12,024 nucleotides of DNA from Leptospira ellisii (GTDB lineage Bacteria; Spirochaetota; Leptospiria; Leptospirales; Leptospiraceae): the NCBI RefSeq assembly GCF_002811955.1, contig NZ_NPEF01000119.1, positions 1-12,024 on the forward strand. The letters run 5' to 3'. The translations under genes were made by a program, and so were the position numbers. Shown piece by piece: positions 1 to 7,468 of the stretch (positions within the stretch are counted from its first letter, which is position 1; every line of letters begins with the position of its first letter). The notes under the pieces are model-generated. The model was not told the origin of the DNA, made no database searches, and saw only the letters and a list, made by a program, of their open reading frames with translations.

Positions 1-2
1 AG

Positions 3-146
3 GGAGTTCCCACCTTTCACAAGAACTACAGTTATATCCTCCACCTCGATCTCACCTTCAACCGAGTGACCCGGAGACTCCAATGCCTCCCCGAGTCCGC
101 TTTTTACACATTCGAATACCGAGAATGGTTCCGAGAGCTGGAATAA
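3..146 (+). CDS. C-terminal fragment of a probable DUF1564-family protein (5' end outside window)
   Basis: An open frame enters from the left edge and ends at TAA 144-146, giving the last 47 residues of a protein. It begins [17 protein letters not shown] and ends with an aromatic-rich stretch containing [14 protein letters not shown]. From memory, this layout (a GVPT turn, a basic/hydrophobic strand pair, then a YREWF-type ending) matches the tail of DUF1564 proteins, a Leptospira-restricted family of unknown function. That assignment is from recall and is not proven. The reading frame favours C-ending codons and has no internal stop, which supports real coding. The Shine-Dalgarno, start and N-terminal part lie upstream of the window. 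No obvious intrinsic terminator follows. The codons for GVPT contain the same 10-mer (GAGTTCCCAC) that recurs as an intergenic repeat later in the window. Confidence 0.6.
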   Translation, partial: GVPTFHKNYSYILHLDLTFNRVTRRLQCLPESAFYTFEYREWFRELE

Positions 147-580
147 ACCGACCAGTCAGACTAAAAAATCACCGAAGGCCGACAGACCAACCAACCGGTC
201 TCACGTCACGCTGTCACGCTACGCAGCAAACAATTTCTCGATACGCCAAACGCGTGCCGGTCGCACACAATTCTACACGACTGACTACATAGATTAAAAA
301 AAATCGACTACACGCACACGCGGCTGGCGGCACTGCTCAAAAAGAACAACCTCGCGGGCGGGTTTGAACATAGCGCGGCTTGAACACCCACCGATGCCGG
401 CTGCGCCGTCCCTACGAGCACATTCTAAAATATAATCTTTACTTGGCGGGGAAAAGGAGGGTAAGTTACTGATTCCTCATATCCCACGGAGGTTTCACAT
501 TTTTACGAGGAGAAAGAAAGGCGAAGAAAAAATTCGCACATCGACATCACGTATCACACAAATCGATGACCCGTCGCCAC
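147..580. other. Non-coding gap of 434 bp with no convincing gene
   Basis: No frame here shows a credible start, Shine-Dalgarno and protein-like composition. The short open frame at 83-292 on the plus strand is rich in Arg, Pro and Thr and overlaps the tail of the upstream gene, so I regard it as chance. The stretch looks different from the rest of the window. It is C- and A-rich at about 150-320, then GC-rich at about 315-420, with small direct repeats (TCACGC twice near 207-220; TTGAACA twice near 363-386). It could be a decayed gene or part of a dispersed Leptospira intergenic repeat, but nothing visible decides this. Confidence 0.5.
525..568 (-). terminator. Possible intrinsic terminator of the leftward DUF1566-domain gene
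   Basis: Read on the minus strand just past the stop of the leftward gene, CATCGA (563-568) pairs with TCGATG (539-544) around an 18-nt loop. A run of six T follows (complement of 527-532). The stem is only 6 bp, the loop is long and six bases separate stem from T-run, so this is a weak candidate. Confidence 0.3.
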
Positions 581-2653
581 TTATTTCAAACAACGAACGC
601 CTGCATAATTTCCCAAATGATCCCAGCGAATTTCCCCTTTAAACACGTCCAGGTTATACGCTCCGTTTTGTCCGATAGAAATCGTGGAGGACCAAAATCG
701 TTTTTCTTCCTCGGAATTCCACGATTCGGTCTCTCCACTTTCATAAGAATCCTCTAATTCTTCGATCGTAGGTAAACGCAGATCCAAGGAGCTGCACATT
801 TGTCTCGCCTGATACCAGTTATAACTTCCTTCGGGGTTGATCCAGGATTTTTCGATCGGAAGCAAAGATGACTTCTTGATCTTTCTTTTTTCCGAGAAGG
901 GTTTAGCGGAAATCTCTTCGGCGGCGTACGAAGAGAAAGGCGAGATTTTCTTCGACGGCGAAACGGACGAAACGTTTGCACTCGGAGTTTCCTCCGTTCG
1001 AGTTTTAGAAGTCTCTTCCAAAAAATGAATCGCAAACAATTTTTGGAATTCGCGATTCGGAGAATTCAGACTTACCGCGGCTTCCAATAATTCCCTGAGT
1101 TTGGATTTGGCCGATCCCCAAAAAAGTCCGGATTTGGAATTCCAATCCGCGCCGAGTCTGTGACTGTTGAGAATCTGTGTCGGATTCTTGCTCTCCAATC
1201 CTTCGTGCAAAAGCCCGTCCACATGTTCCTGAAAAGAAATCGGAACGTTCAGCTGGTATCCTATCCGTTTGACTTCCTTTTTGATCTTTTCGATTTGTGC
1301 AATCGTCGAAAATTCCGATTTCGCCAATGCGATCATTCCTTCGCGAAACGCTTCCAGGATCGATGCCCTATGTTCTTCCTTGTCGGTTTCCGATTTTGCC
1401 AACGCTTCGGCCGTAAATTCCTTTTCGATCCTAAGATACAATGTCTCCAGACGATTGGTGAGATAGGAACGGCCGGTTTTTTCCGCGGTGTCCGCCTTTT
1501 TCTCCAGCGTTTCCCGGAAGTTCTGATACTGTTTTCCCGGTTTTGAAGACGATTCGTCCATTAGATTTCTATAAAGTTTAGCGGCGAGGGAAAAGTCGAA
1601 TCCGGCGTAAGCCTTGTCCGCCTCTTTTTCCTTGAGGGAAAAGAGGGCCAATTCCACCTTTTCCTTCCGTTCCTGAACGCTTTGACGAATCTGGATCTGC
1701 TTGTATTTCTCCGGGACCTCCCGCGCGTATTCCTCGGATAACGCGACGTATCCGTTCAAGGTGCGTTCCAGGTCGGAAGGGGAATGCGGATCCGATTCGA
1801 AAAGATCACGGTCGATCCGATTTATCTTTTCCTTATATTCTAAATTATAATTATTGATTACGCTCGTTTGGATCTCCCGAAGGAACGGATTCAATTTCCG
1901 CAGGGATTCGTCGGAAAGACGGTCGGAAAACGCCTTCAGAATCCGTTCGTAAACTTTCGTGGATTCCGCGTATTCCTTCGAAAGGGCCAGTTTGGACGCT
2001 TCGTCTAATTCTTCCCGAACCTCCTCCAGGATCCCTTCCAGAATCCGATCGGAGGTTTTGAATTCCATGGAGTTTAAATTGGTTCCCGGTACGGGTTTTA
2101 TCTTCAGGAAGGCGATGCTCAGATTGCCGTTAGCCGAAACGGGAGCCTTCTTCAGATCCAAATCGTATTGTTGATCCAATAGTTTTCTTCCGGATTCTCC
2201 GGCGTAGTAATCGAGAAGGAATTCGGGGAATTCCATCTGAAACGTGGACTTGATCGTATAGGCCAGGGTTTTGGAATCCCTCGTCTGATTCCGCAGGGCG
2301 ACGCGGATCAGTCCGTTCTCCGAGGAGATCGTTCCGGAAACGACTTCGTCCGCTTCGATCGCGTCCGCGATCTGTTTCATACAAATCTCGTCCGAACAGT
2401 TCATCCTTTGCAGAGCCTCGGCGCGTTTGTAGAGAATCGCCATCGACTCGTCGTCCACTACGGTGTATTTCCCTTCGAAGTTTCTGAGGACGGAGTTGAT
2501 GATTCCGTTTCGAAAACGGTTTTCCGTTCCGGAAGGCAAAGCCGTTTCCGCGGTCAGTTTATGCACGTATAATTTCGACGGTTTGTTTTCGGCCGTAAGC
2601 TGCGCGTGCAAATGGAACAGTAGAAGTATGACTAAAAAGAGAATTCTGCGCAT
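581..2653 (-). CDS. Secreted protein with TolB-N-like N-terminal domain, long helical middle and C-terminal DUF1566 domain
   Basis: This gene encodes 690 residues from ATG at 2651-2653. The open frame extends upstream to a TTG at 2704, but the internal ATG is preferred because it directly starts a signal peptide (MRRILFLVILLLFHLHAQLT) and has GAGG about 10 nt upstream. Residues 27-110 resemble the TolB-N/LpoB-like domain, including the typical C-x4-C pair (Cys86, Cys91) followed by QIADAIEADEVVSGTI. Residues about 200-540 are charged, helical and probably coiled coil. A Ser/Thr/Lys-rich linker leads to a C-terminal domain from about 603 with the DUF1566 pattern: W-YQAR-C, LRLPTIEEL, FWSST, then a final AGVRCLK. 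The protein is probably periplasmic or outer-envelope. No enzymatic motif is seen and the function is unknown. It is transcribed alone and divergently from the thioredoxin-like gene at 2789. Confidence 0.85.
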   Translation of the reverse strand: MRRILFLVILLLFHLHAQLTAENKPSKLYVHKLTAETALPSGTENRFRNGIINSVLRNFEGKYTVVDDESMAILYKRAEALQRMNCSDEICMKQIADAIEADEVVSGTISSENGLIRVALRNQTRDSKTLAYTIKSTFQMEFPEFLLDYYAGESGRKLLDQQYDLDLKKAPVSANGNLSIAFLKIKPVPGTNLNSMEFKTSDRILEGILEEVREELDEASKLALSKEYAESTKVYERILKAFSDRLSDESLRKLNPFLREIQTSVINNYNLEYKEKINRIDRDLFESDPHSPSDLERTLNGYVALSEEYAREVPEKYKQIQIRQSVQERKEKVELALFSLKEKEADKAYAGFDFSLAAKLYRNLMDESSSKPGKQYQNFRETLEKKADTAEKTGRSYLTNRLETLYLRIEKEFTAEALAKSETDKEEHRASILEAFREGMIALAKSEFSTIAQIEKIKKEVKRIGYQLNVPISFQEHVDGLLHEGLESKNPTQILNSHRLGADWNSKSGLFWGSAKSKLRELLEAAVSLNSPNREFQKLFAIHFLEETSKTRTEETPSANVSSVSPSKKISPFSSYAAEEISAKPFSEKRKIKKSSLLPIEKSWINPEGSYNWYQARQMCSSLDLRLPTIEELEDSYESGETESWNSEEEKRFWSSTISIGQNGAYNLDVFKGEIRWDHLGNYAGVRCLK

Positions 2654-2708
2654 CCGCGTCGATCCTCGTTCCACTCCTACTTTAAAAATTTCAAAAGTAA
2701 ACAATTAT

Positions 2709-2736
2709 TTGAATTCTCCGCTTACCGATTTATCAT
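2709..2736 (+). promoter_or_regulatory. Candidate sigma-70-type promoter for the thioredoxin-like/lipoprotein operon
   Basis: TTGAAT (2709-2714), 16 nt, then TATCAT (2731-2736) lies in the 135-bp divergent region. It would start transcription near 2743, about 45 nt before the ATG at 2789. Both boxes deviate from consensus, so this is a motif-level inference. No equally good promoter was found for the leftward gene. Confidence 0.4.
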
Positions 2737-2750
2737 TGTATTTTAAAACG

Positions 2751-2772
2751 GAGAACGTTAGCGTTCGTTCTC
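2751..2772 (+). promoter_or_regulatory. Hairpin/palindrome in the leader of the thioredoxin-like gene
   Basis: GAGAACG (2751-2757) pairs perfectly with CGTTCTC (2766-2772) around an 8-nt loop. A nested near-palindrome, GAACG-TTAG-CGTTC, spans 2753-2766. It ends 4 nt before the Shine-Dalgarno AAAGGAG (2777-2783). It could be a repressor site in the DNA or a leader hairpin in the mRNA next to the ribosome binding site. No T-run follows, so it is not an intrinsic terminator. Confidence 0.4.
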
Positions 2773-2788
2773 GGAGAAAGGAGAATCG

Positions 2789-3343
2789 ATGGATCTTAGT
2801 TTTAGATCGGGGCGGCGCGCTCGATCTTTCGGAATCGGTCCGGATCTGATTTTCGTTCTTACGATTTTTATCCCTTTCTTCGGAACCGTTTCCGGCGAAT
2901 CCCTTTCTAACTTCGCCTTTTTCAACCTCAAATCGGAACGGATCGTTCTTTCGGAGTTTTTGAAGAACGTCGCCGATGAGGATCTTGTGTTCGTTCATTT
3001 TACCGGTTCCGCCTGTAAACCCTGTAAGGAACAGGTTCCGATCCTTTTGGATTGGATCAAATTCCGGAACGGAATCGTCAAAAGCAGGATCCATCTTTGG
3101 GTGATCTTCGTGGGGGATTCTTGGGAAACGGCGAACGAATATTCCGATCTGCTTCGGCTGCGCTCGGCGGCCGAGGTTTTGATCGACCCTTTCTCCTCCA
3201 GTTATTCCCTGGCGAAGATCGCCGGTCTTCCTTCGATTCTGATCGTGGATCGGAATCGGGAAATTCGATTTAAGTCGGAAGGGTTTAACGAGACTTCGAC
3301 GGAGACGTTACGGAAGTTCCTGGATTCCCTTCCGAAAAAATGA
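2789..3343 (+). CDS. Membrane-anchored thioredoxin-like (TlpA/AhpC-type) protein
   Basis: The product is 184 residues and starts at ATG 2789 with an excellent Shine-Dalgarno (AAAGGAG, 5-nt spacer). A basic N-terminus is followed by a hydrophobic segment (about 20-33, LIFVLTIFIPFFG), either a signal peptide or an anchor, placing the rest in the periplasm. The thioredoxin fold is marked by VFVHFTGSACKPCKEQVP, with the redox pair Cys76-Lys-Pro-Cys79, and by the cis-proline loop GLPSILIVDRN (Pro148). CxxC proteins of this type reduce or exchange disulfides in exported proteins or cytochromes. The partner is unknown, but the downstream lipoprotein is translationally close and the divergent secreted protein has a paired C-x4-C. 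The family call is firm; the substrate is inference. Confidence 0.88.
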   Translation: MDLSFRSGRRARSFGIGPDLIFVLTIFIPFFGTVSGESLSNFAFFNLKSERIVLSEFLKNVADEDLVFVHFTGSACKPCKEQVPILLDWIKFRNGIVKSRIHLWVIFVGDSWETANEYSDLLRLRSAAEVLIDPFSSSYSLAKIAGLPSILIVDRNREIRFKSEGFNETSTETLRKFLDSLPKK

Positions 3344-3354
3344 GGACGGTCTTT

Positions 3355-4479
3355 ATGAAACGAACTCGGCTCCGGCTGCCGGTATTCTGCTTTATTTGTT
3401 TTCTTTTCCTGAATTCGATCTCGTGCGCGAACCGGTTGCGGCAGCCGGACCCCGGTTATATTCTCCTGGAGGCCGAAGGTTCAGATCCGCTCGACGCGGA
3501 AAAAAACGCGAAACTGGAGATGATCCGTCAGGTGCTCGGAACCAGGGTGGAATCCAATTCCTTCCTTATGGACGCCTCCTCCCTGGGCGATCTCGTGGAA
3601 ACCTCGGAATCGGGGATCGTGCGTTGGTTCAGGATTCTGGAGCAAAAATATTCAAAAAACAGAATATTCATAAAAGCTGAAGGAGTTGTGGACGCGGTCC
3701 GGTTCGGCGAATCGGTGGAGGAACAATACCGTCTTTTGGGCAAACCCAGGATTCTTCCCTTGGTCGCGGAACGTTTCGGATCGGAACGAAGTCCGTTCGG
3801 CCGCACCTTTACGGAGGCGAAGCTGATCTCCCTTTTTCCGCATCTCGATTTTATCGACGCAGATTCTTTGGACCGGCGAATTCCCACGGAGATCGGGGCC
3901 GCGAAAAACGGAAACGTTCCTCTTCGGTTTTTGGAGTCCGCGCGCGCGAAGGACGCGGATCTGATTTGGTGGATCGAATTCGATTCGCGGGAAGGGGAAC
4001 GTTTGAGTTCCGATACGAGTTTGAGAAGCGTCTTCGCAACGCTCGCGTTCCGTCTGATCGAGGTTTCCTCCGGTAAGGTGCTGGGTTCGGGAAATCTGCA
4101 AGGCGGTAAACCCGCGATCGATCTTCGTTACGGTTCCGAAAAGGCGGTGGATCAACTTCTTGCGGAGATGAAACCTTCCGTTTTGAGACAACTTTCGGAA
4201 AAGTGGAAACGCGGAAATTCCCTGCGTGTCGTTTTGGAGGACGCGGGAGAGGTTTCTTTCCGGGAGAATCTGATCCGTTTGATACGCACTACGCGCGGGG
4301 TCGGTTCGTTCCGGGATCTCGGCAAGGACGAACGGGGTAGATCCGTACTCGAGATCGACGCCCTGATGAACGCGGGAAAACTGTATTCCATACTCAGGGA
4401 AACCGAAACCCGCGCCGATCTGTTCCTGGAAGCCGTCGAAATCAGGGGCGGTTTTCTTCTTTTAAGATCAAAAAAATAG
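3355..4479 (+). CDS. Lipoprotein with FlgT/LPP20-like domains
   Basis: The product is 374 residues from ATG 3355. An ATG at 3340 overlaps the upstream stop (ATGA) but has no Shine-Dalgarno. The ATG at 3355 has GAGG 9 nt upstream and gives a clean lipoprotein signal, MKRTRLRLPVFCFICFLFLN followed by SISC, with lipidation expected at Cys24. This lipobox is relaxed, as is common in spirochaetes. The mature N-terminus has EAEGSDPLDAEKNAKLEMIR-QVLGTRVES and ends in IFIKAEGVVDAVRF, the pattern of the FlgT-N/LPP20 fold. A second region (about 130-240) and a C-terminal domain (about 280-365, starting near LRVVLEDAGEVSF) resemble the later parts of FlgT-like or TolB-N-like proteins. It probably sits in the envelope facing the periplasm. 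It forms an operon with the thioredoxin-like gene 11 bp upstream. There is no evidence that it is flagellar. Confidence 0.72.
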   Translation: MKRTRLRLPVFCFICFLFLNSISCANRLRQPDPGYILLEAEGSDPLDAEKNAKLEMIRQVLGTRVESNSFLMDASSLGDLVETSESGIVRWFRILEQKYSKNRIFIKAEGVVDAVRFGESVEEQYRLLGKPRILPLVAERFGSERSPFGRTFTEAKLISLFPHLDFIDADSLDRRIPTEIGAAKNGNVPLRFLESARAKDADLIWWIEFDSREGERLSSDTSLRSVFATLAFRLIEVSSGKVLGSGNLQGGKPAIDLRYGSEKAVDQLLAEMKPSVLRQLSEKWKRGNSLRVVLEDAGEVSFRENLIRLIRTTRGVGSFRDLGKDERGRSVLEIDALMNAGKLYSILRETETRADLFLEAVEIRGGFLLLRSKK

Positions 4480-4483
4480 AATA

Positions 4484-5113
4484 TTATAATTTTATGTTTT
4501 TATCTCGGATATAGGAATGCCAGAGAATCATCGTCGCTATCGAACGATACGGCTTCCACGTCTCCGAAATTTTCAGGACCGTTTCGCGGGAGACGTCCTG
4601 CGGAAGATTTTTGTTCCGTTTGAGGGACCTGACCGCGGCCAGGTCGCCCGCGGGAAAAACGTCGATTCTATGCAGCGCCATCAGAAGGAATATATCCACG
4701 GTCCAGTTGCCGATTCCTTTTACGGCGGTCAATTTCTCCCGGATCTGAAGATCGGATAGGGAGGACAGTCGGGAGGGAACCAGTCGTCCGGTTAGGATTT
4801 CCCGAGCAAGGTTTTTGGCGTAGGACGTCTTTTGTCTGCTGAAGTAACAGTCCCTCAATTCTTGGTCGCTTAACAAAATCAGCTTTTCCGCGGTTATGGT
4901 CCCGAGTTTTCCCTTCAGTTTAAGGAGCGCGGATTTCGCGGACGCGAGGGAGACCTGCTGTTCCAGGATGATGTGGATCAGCGTTTCGAAATTCGGTTTG
5001 CGGTCCCAAAACGGAGGATATCCGTACTTTAGAATAATGGAATGTAGATCCGCGTCCTTAAGCGCGATCTCGTCGCATAACGAAGTCAATTCCCCTTTGT
5101 CGAAGGTCCGCAT
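4484..5113 (-). CDS. DNA-3-methyladenine glycosylase, AlkA/MAG-type HhH-GPD
   Basis: This base-excision repair enzyme removes alkylated purines (3-methyladenine type) by cutting the N-glycosidic bond. With the start at ATG 5111-5113 (AGGGA about 11 nt upstream) it has 209 residues, the size of the compact MAG-like class. Longer forms from ATG 5215 or TTG 5239 would add a poorly conserved-looking N-terminus. The motifs are EQQVS (51-55), the helix-hairpin-helix VKGIGNWT (131-138) and, at the end of the GPD region, DVFPAGDLA with the likely catalytic Asp157. No Cys cluster for an iron-sulfur centre follows, which argues against an EndoIII or MutY type. The gene converges on the lipoprotein gene with a 4-bp gap and no clear terminator between them, and diverges from the MFS gene. 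No Ada-type regulator is nearby. Confidence 0.9.
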   Translation of the reverse strand: MRTFDKGELTSLCDEIALKDADLHSIILKYGYPPFWDRKPNFETLIHIILEQQVSLASAKSALLKLKGKLGTITAEKLILLSDQELRDCYFSRQKTSYAKNLAREILTGRLVPSRLSSLSDLQIREKLTAVKGIGNWTVDIFLLMALHRIDVFPAGDLAAVRSLKRNKNLPQDVSRETVLKISETWKPYRSIATMILWHSYIRDKNIKL

Positions 5114-5142
5114 TTTCGATTTTATCCCTAGAAAAACGTTTC

Positions 5143-5161
5143 CGATCCGTTTCGCGGATCG
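5143..5161. promoter_or_regulatory. Inverted repeat in the alkA-like/MFS divergent region
   Basis: CGATCCG (5143-5149) and CGGATCG (5155-5161) form a perfect 7-bp inverted repeat around TTTCG. It is 30-48 bp upstream of the preferred glycosylase ATG and about 110 bp upstream of the MFS ATG. It could be an operator or a leader hairpin. If the glycosylase starts further upstream (5215), these bases would be coding and the repeat may be chance. Confidence 0.3.
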
Positions 5162-5268
5162 CCGTTCGATCCTGAGAAGGCCCTCTAAAATGAAAATGCA
5201 AAAACGGAAATTCATGACGACGCGATTTTTCGATTGCAATTATGCTTATTATTTGTTTAGTGGGAGCT

Positions 5269-6483
5269 ATGAATTCGAAACGTCCCGCCGCCTTAGGCTT
5301 CATCTTCGTAACCGTTCTCATAGACGTGATCGGTTTCGGAATCATCATCCCGGTCATACCCAAGTTGATCCAACAACTTACCCACGGAAGTCTGAGCGAT
5401 GCCGCTTGGGACGGGGGTTTGCTGATGTTCGCGTATTCCCTGATGCAGTTTGTCTGCGCGCCGTTCGTCGGCGGACTCAGCGATCGATTCGGAAGAAGAC
5501 CGATTCTGCTCGCCTCCTTATTCGGTTTCACCTTGGATTATCTGTTTTTGGCGTTCGCTCCTTCCATCTTATGGCTGTTTGTCGGTAGGTTGATCGCGGG
5601 AATTATGGGAGCCAGTTTTACGACCGGATACGCCTATATCGCCGACATCAGCCCTCCCGAAAAACGGGCCGAAAATTTCGGTCTTTTAGGCGCCGCCTTC
5701 GGTTTGGGTTTTATCATCGGCCCGGTGCTCGGAGGACTTTTAGGACAATTCGGTCCCCGCGCTCCGTTTTTGGCGGCGGCCGCCTTGACCTTGGTCAATT
5801 GGTTGTTCGGATTCTTCATCCTTCCGGAATCCTTGCCGCCAGAACAAAGAAGAAAATTCGAATGGTCCAAGGCCAATCCGGTGGGATCCCTTCTCAATTT
5901 ACAACGTTATCCGATGATTCTCGGTTTGGTGGTCGCTTTTTTTCTCGTCAACACCGCGGGGCACGCCGTTCAGGGTACTTGGAATTACTACACGATGGAA
6001 AAATTTCAATGGGACGAAGCCATGGTCGGTTATTCCCTCGGCGCGGTCGGCCTCGTGTTTGCGATCACACAGGGGGTTTTGATCCGATGGATTCTCGCTT
6101 CGCTGGGGCAAAACCGAAGTATTTATCTAGGATTGGCCTTAAGCGCGCTCGGATACGTATTGTTCGCCTTAGCGACCAAAAGTTGGATGATGTTCGTTTT
6201 CTTGGTTCCGTATTGTTTGGGTGGAATCGCGATGCCTCCTTTGCAGGGTATCATGTCCTCCCAGGTTCCGGCGAACGAACAAGGGGAATTGCAGGGAGCG
6301 CTTACGAGTCTGATGAGCGTCACCGCGATCATTGGGCCGATCTTGATGACCGGTTTGTTCTCCTACTTTACGGCGAAGGGCGCTCCCGTTTATTCTCCCG
6401 AAGCCCCTCTTTGGATGGGGACTTTTTTGACGGCACTCAGTTTGTGGATTTCCGTGGGTTCGCTGCGGAAACATCATTCCTAA
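5269..6483 (+). CDS. MFS drug-efflux-type transporter, TetA-like (DHA1) subfamily
   Basis: The protein is 404 residues with about 12 predicted hydrophobic segments. It starts at ATG 5269, where [20 protein letters not shown] aligns with the usual start of TetA-like exporters. The ATG at 5242 has no Shine-Dalgarno. GGGAG lies only 2 nt before ATG 5269, an unusually short spacing. Family signatures are Asp19 in helix 1 ([15 protein letters not shown]), motif [12 protein letters not shown] (68-78), motif [10 protein letters not shown] (107-115) and motif [13 protein letters not shown] (145-156). These proteins are proton-drug antiporters in the inner membrane. The substrate cannot be read from sequence; no tetR-type regulator is adjacent, so tetracycline resistance should not be assumed. 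A pirin gene follows 80 bp downstream in the same direction. Confidence 0.9.
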   Translation: MNSKRPAALGFIFVTVLIDVIGFGIIIPVIPKLIQQLTHGSLSDAAWDGGLLMFAYSLMQFVCAPFVGGLSDRFGRRPILLASLFGFTLDYLFLAFAPSILWLFVGRLIAGIMGASFTTGYAYIADISPPEKRAENFGLLGAAFGLGFIIGPVLGGLLGQFGPRAPFLAAAALTLVNWLFGFFILPESLPPEQRRKFEWSKANPVGSLLNLQRYPMILGLVVAFFLVNTAGHAVQGTWNYYTMEKFQWDEAMVGYSLGAVGLVFAITQGVLIRWILASLGQNRSIYLGLALSALGYVLFALATKSWMMFVFLVPYCLGGIAMPPLQGIMSSQVPANEQGELQGALTSLMSVTAIIGPILMTGLFSYFTAKGAPVYSPEAPLWMGTFLTALSLWISVGSLRKHHS

Positions 6484-6563
6484 AACGAAAAAACGGAATT
6501 GCAGTTCGGATATCGCGTTTAAAAATCCGGAAGAAACGATTTCACCGGTCTAAGTAAAAACTT

Positions 6564-7421
6564 ATGAAACTGATATCCGCAGTCATCAAGGATCTGGGAG
6601 ACGACTTCCGGGTCCGCAGAATTCTTCCTTCTTTCGACGCCCGCCACGTGGGTCCTTTCGTTTTTGTGGATCATATGGGACCGGTTTCCATCAAAACCGG
6701 GAAGGAACTTTCGGTGCGTCCGCACCCTCATATCGGATTGGCTACGATCACGTATTTGTATGACGGAGTCGTGTTCCATCGGGACAGCCTGGGAACGGAA
6801 GCGACCATTCGTCCTCACGAGATCAATTGGATGACGGCCGGATCCGGAATCGCGCACAGCGAACGTTCCCTAGTCGATCCTCAATTCACCTTTTTGGAAG
6901 GAATTCAAACCTGGGTGGCCTTGCCTCGGGAATTCGAAGAGGCGGAACCGGAGTTCTTTCATTTGGATCGGGAGCAGATTCCGGTCGTGGAAGGGGATCG
7001 ATGGACGCTTCGTCTTGCGGCCGGGGAATTTTTGGGAAAACGTTCTCCCGTAAAAGTGTATTCCACTTTGTTTTATGCGGACTTGGAAGCGGAATCGGGG
7101 GCCGCGGCGGAATGGTCCATTCCGCCGGATCAGGAATCCGGTTTGTATGTGGCCCGGGGAAGTCTGGAAGTCGGAGGACAAAAAGTGGAAGTGGGGCAAA
7201 TGGCCGTGTTTGATCCGGGAGAATCGATCTCTTTTTCTTCTGAAAACGGCGCCCGGGTCATCGTTCTCGGAGGAGTTCCGTTTCCGGAAAGAAGACACCT
7301 TTGGTGGAATTTCGTCTCCACTTCGCTCGAACGGATCGAAAGGGCGAAGCTCGAATGGAAAGAGGAACGTTTTCCGAAGGTTCCCGGGGAAACGGAACGG
7401 ATTCCGTTACCCGAAAAGTAG
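6564..7421 (+). CDS. Pirin family bicupin protein
   Basis: The product is 285 residues, the normal length for bacterial pirins. Pirins are metal-binding bicupins; some act as quercetin dioxygenases and others modulate enzymes or stress responses, so the role here is open. The N-terminal cupin has all four expected metal ligands: His54 and His56 in RPHPHIG, and His98 and Glu100 in GSGIAHSE. The usual HMGP (FVFVDHMGP, about 33-40) and [10 protein letters not shown] segments are present. The C-terminal cupin spans about 165-270. The start at 6564 gives the conserved opening, [20 protein letters not shown], but no good Shine-Dalgarno precedes it. It lies 80 bp after the MFS gene with no clear terminator between them, so read-through is possible. 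Confidence 0.93.
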   Translation: MKLISAVIKDLGDDFRVRRILPSFDARHVGPFVFVDHMGPVSIKTGKELSVRPHPHIGLATITYLYDGVVFHRDSLGTEATIRPHEINWMTAGSGIAHSERSLVDPQFTFLEGIQTWVALPREFEEAEPEFFHLDREQIPVVEGDRWTLRLAAGEFLGKRSPVKVYSTLFYADLEAESGAAAEWSIPPDQESGLYVARGSLEVGGQKVEVGQMAVFDPGESISFSSENGARVIVLGGVPFPERRHLWWNFVSTSLERIERAKLEWKEERFPKVPGETERIPLPEK

Positions 7422-7431
7422 TTTAGAAAAT

Positions 7432-7437
7432 TATAAT
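7432..7437 (+). promoter_or_regulatory. Candidate -10 box (TATAAT) upstream of the small hypothetical gene
   Basis: A perfect TATAAT lies 31 bp before the ATG at 7469, in the only 47-bp gap after the pirin gene. No credible -35 box is found at 16-18 bp, so the promoter call is weak. Confidence 0.3.
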
Positions 7438-7468
7438 TCTTTAAAGGACGTTTTAATAGTTTTTCCGT

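Noticed and set aside
83..292. Plus-strand open frame of 69 codons at the left edge
   Set aside because: It overlaps the more credible DUF1564-like tail in another frame, has no Shine-Dalgarno, and its composition (Arg, Pro, Thr rich) is not protein-like.
3652..4191. Minus-strand open frame of 179 codons inside the lipoprotein gene
   Set aside because: It is a shadow of the plus-strand gene, which has a signal peptide, domains and an operon partner.
5269..6483. Acquired tetracycline resistance gene tetA with its repressor
   Set aside because: The protein is TetA-like in family motifs, but no tetR is adjacent, composition matches its neighbours and there is no mobile context. The substrate is unknown.
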